From Parvibaculum sp. (GTDB lineage: Bacteria; Pseudomonadota; Alphaproteobacteria; Parvibaculales; Parvibaculaceae), in contig JAGUWA010000269.1 in NCBI GenBank assembly GCA_020062605.1, forward strand, positions 1 to 10,871: a stretch of 10,871 nucleotides of DNA, in the 5' to 3' direction. Below are positions 5,696 through 10,871 of this stretch, piece by piece. The notes beneath the pieces were generated by a model. It was not told where the DNA came from and did no database searches. It saw only the letters and a program-made list of their open reading frames with translations. Every line of letters starts with the position of its first letter. Position 1 is the stretch's first letter. The translations under genes were made by a program, and so were the position numbers.

Positions 5696-7210
5696 ATGAG
5701 CGCGACGGAGAGCGAACGCATTCTGGTGGTCGGCGGCGGCATGGCCGGCCTCTGGACCGCGCTGGAGCTGGCGCGGAAAGGCCGCAAGCTGACCGTTCTG
5801 GAGCGCGACCCGCCCCCGCCCGAGGCTTCCGCCGATGAGGCGTTCGAGAGCTGGGAGCGCAAGGGCGTCGGCCATCTGCGCCACAGCCACGCTTTCCTCG
5901 CGCGGCTCCATATCCTGATCCGCGACCATTACCCCGACCTCATGCAGGAACTGCTGGACGCCGGCTGCCGCGAGATCGGCTTTTCCGACAATCTGCCGGT
6001 CGCGCTCAAGGACAAGTATGAACCCGTGCCCGGCGACAAGGACATGACGATCCTGACGAGCCGCCGCACGACGCTCGAATACATCCTGCGCCGCTATGCC
6101 GGCCGCCGGCAGAGTATCCGCTTCGAGACCGGCACGCTTGTGCGCGATGTGCTGACGGAGAAAGCGGAGAACGGCACGCTCCGCGTCACCGGCGTGAAGG
6201 CCGAACGGAACGGCGAAACGAAGGACTGGCTCGCCGACATCGTGATCGACGCCGCCGGCAAGAACAGCCAGATCATCGACTGGCTGAACGAGAGGGGCGC
6301 GGGCATCACCGAGGAAGCCGAGCGCGCGGGCATCCTCTATTTCACCCGGCACTACAGGCTGCGCGACGACGTGGACGAGCCCGCCCGCACGAAGGTGCCG
6401 GGCGCGGGCGATCTCGGCTTCATCAAGTATGGCCTCTTCCCCGCCGACAATGGCTGCTTCTCGATCACGCTCGCCGTCCCCGAAATCGAAATGGAATTGC
6501 GCCGTGCCATCATCCGGCCGGAGACGTTCGATGCGATCTGCGCCCAGCTTCCGGGCATCGCGCAATGGACCTCGAGTGAGACGTCCGATCCCGTGAGCCG
6601 TGTCTTCGGCATGGGCGAACTCATCAGCCGCTGGCGCCACATGACGAAAGACGGGAACCCTCGTGTGCTGAACTTCTTCCCGATCGGCGACAGCGTGATC
6701 CGGACGAACCCGCTTTACGGACGAGGCTGTTCTTTCGCAGGCGTCGCGGCTGAAGGGCTCGCCGAGATACTCGGCAAGACGGACGACATGCGCGAACGCG
6801 CGCGGCTCTATCATGCGCGCCTCGCCAGAGAACTCCGCCAGCACTATGACGACATGGTGAAGCAGGACCTCGCGGCGGCGAAGCGCGCGCGCAACGCGCT
6901 CGATCCCGACTACAGGCCCGGCGTCAAGGCGCGCCTCTTCAAGAGCTTCGCCGAGGATGCCATCCTGCCCGCCATCCGCGGCGATGTGGAGCTGATGCGC
7001 GCCTTCATGCGCTCGTTCCACATGGTCGATCCGCCGAACACATGGGCACGCGACCCGCGCAATGTGTCGAAGGTGCTGACCACCTGGGCGCGCGGCAGAA
7101 AACGCAACGCCGATCTCTACCCGCCGAAACTCGGGCCGGGCCGCCGCGAGATGCTGACCTTGCTCGGCCTCTCGCCGACGGCTGATTCCGAGCGGTTGAA
7201 GTCCGCCTGA
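5696..7210 (+). CDS. FAD-dependent monooxygenase/oxidoreductase (PHBH-like fold)
   Basis: 504 residues, predicted soluble flavoprotein of the p-hydroxybenzoate hydroxylase/squalene-epoxidase-like superfamily. The N-terminal Rossmann dinucleotide motif is VVGGGMAGLWTALELA (11-26) with the acidic end of strand 2 at LERD (35-38). A His-rich GVGHLRHSHAFL segment (57-68) is common in this branch. DIVIDAAGKNS (181-191) and the second FAD motif FPIGDSVIRTNPLYGRGCSFAG (328-349) complete the signature. No WxWxIP motif of tryptophan halogenases is seen. A C-terminal region of about 100 residues (405-504) lies beyond the core FAD fold. Start 5696 has GGAGGAGG 7 bases upstream. The gene is followed after 39 bases by an epoxide hydrolase gene, which suggests that this enzyme may make an epoxide. 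Substrate unknown; a separate flavin reductase or NAD(P)H would supply electrons. Confidence 0.85.
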   Translation: MSATESERILVVGGGMAGLWTALELARKGRKLTVLERDPPPPEASADEAFESWERKGVGHLRHSHAFLARLHILIRDHYPDLMQELLDAGCREIGFSDNLPVALKDKYEPVPGDKDMTILTSRRTTLEYILRRYAGRRQSIRFETGTLVRDVLTEKAENGTLRVTGVKAERNGETKDWLADIVIDAAGKNSQIIDWLNERGAGITEEAERAGILYFTRHYRLRDDVDEPARTKVPGAGDLGFIKYGLFPADNGCFSITLAVPEIEMELRRAIIRPETFDAICAQLPGIAQWTSSETSDPVSRVFGMGELISRWRHMTKDGNPRVLNFFPIGDSVIRTNPLYGRGCSFAGVAAEGLAEILGKTDDMRERARLYHARLARELRQHYDDMVKQDLAAAKRARNALDPDYRPGVKARLFKSFAEDAILPAIRGDVELMRAFMRSFHMVDPPNTWARDPRNVSKVLTTWARGRKRNADLYPPKLGPGRREMLTLLGLSPTADSERLKSA

Positions 7211-7249
7211 CGGCAGGAATACTGGACAAGAAAACGGAGGAAACCGGCG

Positions 7250-8221
7250 ATGACATTTCCGGAGCCGCACTACGTCGATACCAACGGCATTCGCATGGCC
7301 GTCTACGAACAGGGACCGAAGGACGGCGTGGCCGTCGTGATGTGCCACGGCTTTCCCGAAATCGCCTATTCCTGGCGCCATCAGCTTCCCGCCATCGCGG
7401 GTGCGGGCTTCCGCGCCATCGCGCCCGACATGCGCGGCTACGGCTATACCGGCGGACCGAAGGGCAAGGACGCAGTGCCGCTCTACGACATTGCGCATCT
7501 CACCGACGATCTCGCCGGCCTGCTCGACGCGCTCGGCCTCGACAAGGCGATCTTCGCCGGACATGACTGGGGCGGTATCGTGGTCTGGCAGATGGCGCTG
7601 CGCCATCCGGACCGCGTGGCGGGCGTCATCGGCGTCAACACGCCCTTCATGCCACGCGGCCCCATCGACCCGATCGCCGGCATGCGCATGGCCTTCGGCG
7701 AAGACATGTACATCGTCTTCTTCCAGAATTTCGGCGTGGCGGAAAAGATATTCGAGAAGGACGTCGCCCGCACGATGCGCTTCTGGTACCGCAAGAGCCC
7801 GATGAAGCTCGCCGATTTCGACAAGCTGCCGGCCGACCAGAAGAACTTCTCCTTCCTGAAGAGCTTCGAAACGGACGAAAGCACCTGGATCGGCGAAGGG
7901 TTGCTGACGGCGGAAGAACTCGATTACTACACGCGAGCCTTCGAGACGTCCGGCTTCGAGGGCGGCATCAACTGGTACCGCAACTTCACGCGCAACTGGG
8001 CGATGAGCGAGGGCCAGACGGAGAAGGTCGACGCGCCGGGCCTGATGATCTCGGCGGCCGACGACATCGTGCTGCGGCCGGAGCTTGCCATCGGCATGGA
8101 ACAATATGTGCCCGACCTCGAAAAGCACATCATCCCCGATTGCGGCCACTGGACCCAGTCGGAGAAGCCGCAGGAGCTGAACGCCCTGATGGTGGACTGG
8201 TTGAAGCGCCGCTTCGGCTGA
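7250..8221 (+). CDS. Soluble epoxide hydrolase (alpha/beta fold)
   Basis: 323 residues, cytosolic. All catalytic elements of soluble epoxide hydrolases are visible: oxyanion motif HGFP (33-36), nucleophile Asp106 in GHDWGG, cap-domain Tyr154 (MYIVFFQNFG, like human sEH Tyr383) and Tyr243 (NWYRNFTRNW, like human Tyr466), acid Asp272 (AADDIVLRP) and general base His300 (DCGHWTQSEKP). The enzyme should open an epoxide via an alkyl-enzyme ester to give a vicinal diol. Asp rather than Ser at the nucleophile plus the two ring-opening tyrosines argue against an esterase or a haloalkane dehalogenase. ACGGAGGAAA about 6 bases before the ATG is a good ribosome-binding site. The gap to the monooxygenase gene is 39 bases without a terminator, so both are probably on one mRNA under the palindrome at 5635-5652. 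Confidence 0.95.
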   Translation: MTFPEPHYVDTNGIRMAVYEQGPKDGVAVVMCHGFPEIAYSWRHQLPAIAGAGFRAIAPDMRGYGYTGGPKGKDAVPLYDIAHLTDDLAGLLDALGLDKAIFAGHDWGGIVVWQMALRHPDRVAGVIGVNTPFMPRGPIDPIAGMRMAFGEDMYIVFFQNFGVAEKIFEKDVARTMRFWYRKSPMKLADFDKLPADQKNFSFLKSFETDESTWIGEGLLTAEELDYYTRAFETSGFEGGINWYRNFTRNWAMSEGQTEKVDAPGLMISAADDIVLRPELAIGMEQYVPDLEKHIIPDCGHWTQSEKPQELNALMVDWLKRRFG

Positions 8222-8274
8222 GCCGCCTGCCCGCTCCTCCCCGGTCCCTTCTTGACTTGCCCTGCCCCTCGAAA

Positions 8275-8298
8275 TGACCAGAATAGAAGTTTCGGTCA
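8275..8298. promoter_or_regulatory. Weak dyad TGACC-N14-GGTCA upstream of the membrane-protein gene
   Basis: Five-base arms TGACC (8275-8279) and GGTCA (8294-8298), 15 bases before the ATG at 8314. A weak promoter-like pair TTGCCC (8257-8262), 16 bases, CAGAAT (8279-8284) overlaps it. Arms this short can occur by chance. The rest of the 8222-8313 gap is GC-rich with no clear terminator. Confidence 0.2.
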
Positions 8299-8313
8299 GT
8301 CTGAGGGGCGGAC

Positions 8314-8679
8314 ATGGCGATTGTGGAGGCGATTTCCGGAGCGCCAGACGCCCTGCGCGGCTTCCTCTACTGGCTGATCTTCATCAATACGGCCTCGGTG
8401 TTCTTTGTCTTCCACCGCGTGGAAGCGCGATGGGTTCTCGCCGTCTGGGTGGCACTCGTCCTGCTGAGCATGGGGCTCGCGGAGCGGGAGATCGCGCCCC
8501 GCCTTGTTGCCGCCGCAACTGCCGCGCTCTGGACGCCCCTTCTCGTCTGGCTCGTCTGGCGGAACCCCGTCGAGGACGTGCGCGAGCCCTGGGGCACCTA
8601 CCTCGGGCTGCTTTTCGCCTCGAACCTCGTTGCCGTATGCCTCTCCGCGGCAAATTTCTGGCTCCACATAGTCCCTTGA
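8314..8679 (+). CDS. Small four-helix integral membrane protein, unrecognised
   Basis: 121 residues with four predicted membrane helices (about 17-34, 39-55, 62-82, 94-118) and short charged loops (HRVEARW 34-40, AEREIAPR 56-63, RNPVEDVREPW 83-93). The N-terminal 16 residues and the C-terminal end are probably on the same side. I do not recognise the family; the size resembles many uncharacterised small membrane proteins. GAGGGG about 7 bases upstream supports the ATG at 8314. It sits on the same strand 92 bases after the epoxide hydrolase, so it could be read through from that unit or have its own weak promoter. Codon use and GC content match the neighbours, so it is likely a real gene. Confidence 0.72.
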   Translation: MAIVEAISGAPDALRGFLYWLIFINTASVFFVFHRVEARWVLAVWVALVLLSMGLAEREIAPRLVAAATAALWTPLLVWLVWRNPVEDVREPWGTYLGLLFASNLVAVCLSAANFWLHIVP

Positions 8680-8777
8680 GACTGGCGGAGGATCCAGCCG
8701 CCGCGGATATGCAAAGCGAACATCACGCTGCTAGACTGCGCGCACGTTGCAGCCTTGGCATTAACCGGGTGAAACGG

Positions 8778-9200
8778 ATGGCAACCGGCAACTCTCCAGC
8801 ACGCGACCACGCCACGCTTCTCTTTGCCAACGAAACCTTCTACCGCGCTTTTGCGGAGCGTGACGTCACACTCATGGGTGCCCTGTGGGCCGAACAGGAG
8901 CCCGTGACCTGTCTCCATCCCGGCTGGCCCCCGGTGGAAGGCCGCGACAACGTACTGCAAAGCTGGCACGCCATTCTCACCGGCCCTGCGAGCCCCGACA
9001 TCGAATGCCTGCACTCGCGGGCGGGCATCCACCGCGACATGGGGCTCGTGATCTGCTATGAGCGCATCGGACAGGACTATCTCATCGCCACGAACATCTT
9101 CATACGGAGCGGCGAGGGATGGCTTCTCGTTCACCACCAGTCCGGCGCGGCACCAGAACCCGGCGACGGCGCAGCGCCACCGAGACGCAGCATCAACTGA
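8778..9200 (+). CDS. SnoaL-like/NTF2-fold protein (DUF4440/SnoaL_3 type)
   Basis: 140 residues forming one NTF2-like cone fold. Helix 1 ends in FANETFYRAFAERDVTLM (16-33), then LWAEQEPVTCLHPGWP (36-51) with the CxHPGW motif frequent in this subgroup, GRDNVLQSWHAIL (55-67), and C-terminal strands YLIATNIFIR and WLLVHHQSG (101-123). The family includes ketosteroid-isomerase-like enzymes, cyclases and non-catalytic binding proteins; the function here is not known. The frame extends upstream to 8274, but homologous sequence begins near residue 10 of the chosen product. The ATG at 8778 has only a weak GGGTGAAACGG before it; GTG at 8769 is an in-frame alternative. The last 15 residues are low-complexity. 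It lies between the membrane protein gene and the glycosyltransferase promoter. Confidence 0.82.
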   Translation: MATGNSPARDHATLLFANETFYRAFAERDVTLMGALWAEQEPVTCLHPGWPPVEGRDNVLQSWHAILTGPASPDIECLHSRAGIHRDMGLVICYERIGQDYLIATNIFIRSGEGWLLVHHQSGAAPEPGDGAAPPRRSIN

Positions 9201-9230
9201 AGAGGGCTCGCTTACATTCTTGTTAGCGGG

Positions 9231-9259
9231 TTGTTGCCCCCCAGCGAACCCGATATGAT
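9231..9259 (+). promoter_or_regulatory. Sigma70-like promoter upstream of the glycosyltransferase
   Basis: TTGTTG (9231-9236), an exact 17-base spacer, then TATGAT (9254-9259, 5/6 match to TATAAT). The predicted start near 9266 gives a leader of about 170 bases before the ATG at 9438. The -10 is good, the -35 moderate. Confidence 0.5.
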
Positions 9260-9263
9260 CCCC

Positions 9264-9383
9264 GGCGTTCGGGAACGCCCCGCCGCACGAGACATATCGG
9301 TGTCTGGCCACCCGTTCGCCGCCCACGACAGGCGAAATTTTTAATCCGGTCCGGGTTCGCGCCCGCCAATGGGAGCTCCGGAC
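9264..9383 (+). promoter_or_regulatory. Structured 5' leader with three potential stem-loops
   Basis: In order: a perfect dyad GGCGTTC-GG-GAACGCC (9264-9279) at the predicted transcription start; a stem TTCGCC (9315-9320)/GGCGAA (9331-9336) followed at once by five T (9338-9342), which looks like a weak intrinsic terminator or attenuator; and a stem GTCCGG (9349-9354)/CCGGAC (9378-9383). No known riboswitch consensus or leader-peptide ORF is evident. The first dyad could equally be a protein-binding operator. The rest of the leader up to 9437 shows only the glycosyltransferase ribosome-binding site. Confidence 0.35.
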
Positions 9384-9437
9384 GCCGCCCCTTGTTGCGG
9401 GTTGAGCGGACCTGAAGAGGCTTGAGAGGACGAAGGC

Positions 9438-10799
9438 ATGTCGCAAGTGCTTGAGCGGAATGCGGCCGCTGAACCGAAACCGGAAGCGCCGGCCGTGCAT
9501 CTCGCGCCCGAGGCACCGAAGCTCGCCGCCATCCATGGTGACCGTCCGCTCAGGATCCTGCTGCCAAGCTATCGCTCCAACCCGACAACCGGCGGCCAGG
9601 GCGTCTATATGCGCCATATCGCCAAGGCGCTGGCCGAACTCGGCCACCAGGTCGATGTGATTTCCGGCCCGCCCTATCCCGAACTCGACCCGCGCGTGAA
9701 GCTCATCAAGCTGCCCTCGCTCGACCTCTACGCGAACTCGCATCCGATCCGCTCGATCCGGCCCTGGATGTTCGCCTCCCCCATCGACCTCTTCGAATGG
9801 TGGAGCCACGCGACCGGCGGCTTCTCCGAGCCCTATACGTTCGGCGAACGCATGGCGCGCTATGTCCGCGGCACGCTCGACGATTACGACGTCTGCCATG
9901 ACAACCAGACGCTCTGCTGGGGCCTCCTCAAGATGCGCGACATGGGAATGCCCGTTGTCGGCACGATCCACCACCCGATCACGATGGACCGGCGCATCGA
10001 CATCGAACACGCGCGCTCGCTGAAGCTGCGGCTTCTGAAGAAGCGCTGGTATTCTTTCCTCAACATGCAGATCAAGGTGGCCCGCCAGCTCGATCCGCTG
10101 ATCGTCGTCTCCGAAAGCACGCGGCGCGACGTGGCGCGCGAATTCGGCGTCGACGTGTCGAAGACGCGGCTCGTGCTGCACGGCATCGACCATGTGCAGT
10201 TCCGTCCGATGCCGCATGTGAAGCGGCGCGACGACCTCATCGTCGCCTGCGCGAGCGCCGACGTGCCGCTGAAGGGCCTCATCTACCTGATCCGCGCCTA
10301 TGCGGAACTGCTGAAGACGCGGCCGGACCTCAAGCTCAAGGTGATCGGCAGGCTGCGCGAGGGCAACACGTCCTACGAACTGCACCAGCTTGGCATCATG
10401 GACAAGGTGGAATTCGTGAGCGGCGTGACCGACGAAGACATCACCACGCTCTACAACGAAGCGACGATCGCCGTGTCGCCGTCCGTCTATGAAGGTTTCG
10501 GCTTTCCCTGCGGAGAGGCGATGTCCTGCGGCACGCCGGTGATCGCGACCAATGGCGGCTCACTGCCGGAAGTCGTGGGCGATGCCGGCATCGTGGTGCA
10601 GCATTCGAACCCGCCCGCACTCGCCGAGGCCATAGCGAAGATGCTCGACAATCCGGAGATGCGCGCCGCCTATGGCCGCGCCGGACGCGAGCGCATCCTC
10701 GCCAAATTCAAATGGGAACGCGCGGCACGTGAATGCGCGGAAATTTACAGGCAGACGATAGAGAATGCAGACAATCGACTTGAACGTGCTCGGGCTTAG
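9438..10799 (+). CDS. Glycosyltransferase family 4 (GT-B fold)
   Basis: 453 residues, cytosolic or peripheral membrane retaining glycosyltransferase using a nucleotide-sugar donor. The first 35 residues are a Pro/Ala-rich tail with no obvious signal. The N-terminal acceptor domain begins RILLPSYRSNPTTGGQGVYMRHIAKAL (39-65) with the Gly-rich GGQGVY loop. The donor domain holds ADVPLKG with a Lys at 279, VIGRL (302-306), and the family signature SPSVYEGFGFPCGEAMSCGTPVIA (347-370), where Glu352 and Glu360 form the E-x7-E motif. GAGGACGAAGGC precedes the ATG. The acceptor and sugar are unknown; candidates are lipid, polysaccharide or a secondary metabolite. Its end overlaps the start of a methyltransferase gene by 35 bases, so the two are co-expressed and probably act on the same product. 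Confidence 0.93.
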   Translation: MSQVLERNAAAEPKPEAPAVHLAPEAPKLAAIHGDRPLRILLPSYRSNPTTGGQGVYMRHIAKALAELGHQVDVISGPPYPELDPRVKLIKLPSLDLYANSHPIRSIRPWMFASPIDLFEWWSHATGGFSEPYTFGERMARYVRGTLDDYDVCHDNQTLCWGLLKMRDMGMPVVGTIHHPITMDRRIDIEHARSLKLRLLKKRWYSFLNMQIKVARQLDPLIVVSESTRRDVAREFGVDVSKTRLVLHGIDHVQFRPMPHVKRRDDLIVACASADVPLKGLIYLIRAYAELLKTRPDLKLKVIGRLREGNTSYELHQLGIMDKVEFVSGVTDEDITTLYNEATIAVSPSVYEGFGFPCGEAMSCGTPVIATNGGSLPEVVGDAGIVVQHSNPPALAEAIAKMLDNPEMRAAYGRAGRERILAKFKWERAARECAEIYRQTIENADNRLERARA

Positions 10800-10871
10800 G
10801 GACGGCCAGCGCGCGCTCGACCTCGGTTGCGGCGCGGGACGGCATGTCCATGCCATGTACTACCACGCGCA
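10765..10871 (+). CDS. Class I SAM-dependent methyltransferase (5' part, cut by window edge)
   Basis: Only the first 35 codons are in the window. From ATG at 10765, in the +1 frame relative to the glycosyltransferase, the product contains LDLGCGAGRHVHAM (18-31), the glycine-rich motif I that binds S-adenosylmethionine in UbiE/Methyltransf_11-type enzymes. Codons 6 (TTG) and 8 (GTG) are alternative starts. The ribosome-binding site before the ATG is weak (GATAGAGA), consistent with translation coupled to the overlapping glycosyltransferase gene. The methyl acceptor cannot be judged. Confidence 0.85.
   Translation, partial: MQTIDLNVLGLRDGQRALDLGCGAGRHVHAMYYHA

Noticed and set aside
5696..7210. 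Flavin-dependent halogenase
   Set aside because: The GGGMAG loop fits, but the halogenase WxWxIP motif is absent and an epoxide hydrolase follows.
5648..8149. 833-codon open frame on the minus strand opposite the monooxygenase and epoxide hydrolase
   Set aside because: It is antisense to two genes with clear catalytic motifs; in GC-rich DNA the opposite frame is often free of stops. The product has no recognisable domain and crosses a gene boundary.
8684..8702. GGCGG/CCGCC stem after the membrane-protein gene as a terminator
   Set aside because: The stem is only 5 bases long and no T-tract follows.
8274..8777. Upstream extension of the NTF2-like gene to 8274
   Set aside because: It overlaps the membrane-protein gene in another frame, and the NTF2 domain begins only after the ATG at 8778.
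8598..10385. 595-codon minus-strand open frame opposite the NTF2-like and GT4 genes
   Set aside because: Same shadow effect; it spans three plus-strand genes and a promoter region, has no ribosome-binding site and shows no known motif.

Overview
The window is GC-rich DNA with strong third-position GC bias, tightly packed genes and a gene content (DUF423 protein, AlkG/RubA-type rubredoxin, AttH-like lipocalin-fold protein, HcaT-type transporter, soluble epoxide hydrolase) that fits an environmental alphaproteobacterium. A Parvibaculum-like or other Hyphomicrobiales lipid or hydrocarbon degrader is my guess; there is no rRNA, tRNA or phylogenetic marker here to settle it. I see no CRISPR array, tRNA, integrase or transposase.

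Left part, minus strand (1-5074). A partial PPP/HcaT-type MFS transporter runs off the left edge. A gap follows that holds a long imperfect inverted repeat (1020-1191). Next is a compact three-gene operon, transcribed right to left: a lipocalin-fold AttH/CrtC-like protein, an aminoglycoside-phosphotransferase-fold kinase, and a small helical protein whose start overlaps the kinase stop (ATGA). The kinase plus small protein resembles the LvaA/LvaB layout, in which such a pair phosphorylates hydroxyacyl-CoA intermediates. Upstream of it lie a 58-residue rubredoxin gene (3969-4145) and a secreted HGGAW/GHSAG esterase.

Right part, plus strand (5196-10871). A DUF423 membrane protein diverges from the esterase. 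It is followed by a two-gene unit, an FAD-dependent monooxygenase-like protein and a soluble epoxide hydrolase with all catalytic residues visible. A sigma70-like promoter precedes the unit, and a perfect 18-bp palindrome of TetR-operator style covers the predicted transcription start. The likely logic is epoxidation of a lipophilic substrate followed by hydrolysis to a diol, repressed by a TetR-family protein encoded elsewhere. Then come an unrecognised four-helix membrane protein, a SnoaL/NTF2-fold protein, and a GT4 glycosyltransferase preceded by a promoter and a structured leader of about 170 nt. The last gene, a SAM methyltransferase cut by the right edge, overlaps the glycosyltransferase by 35 nt.

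The most promising material for new biology is the lipocalin-like/kinase/small-protein operon, the operator-controlled monooxygenase/epoxide hydrolase pair, and the inverted-repeat element. None of these is proven novel from sequence alone.
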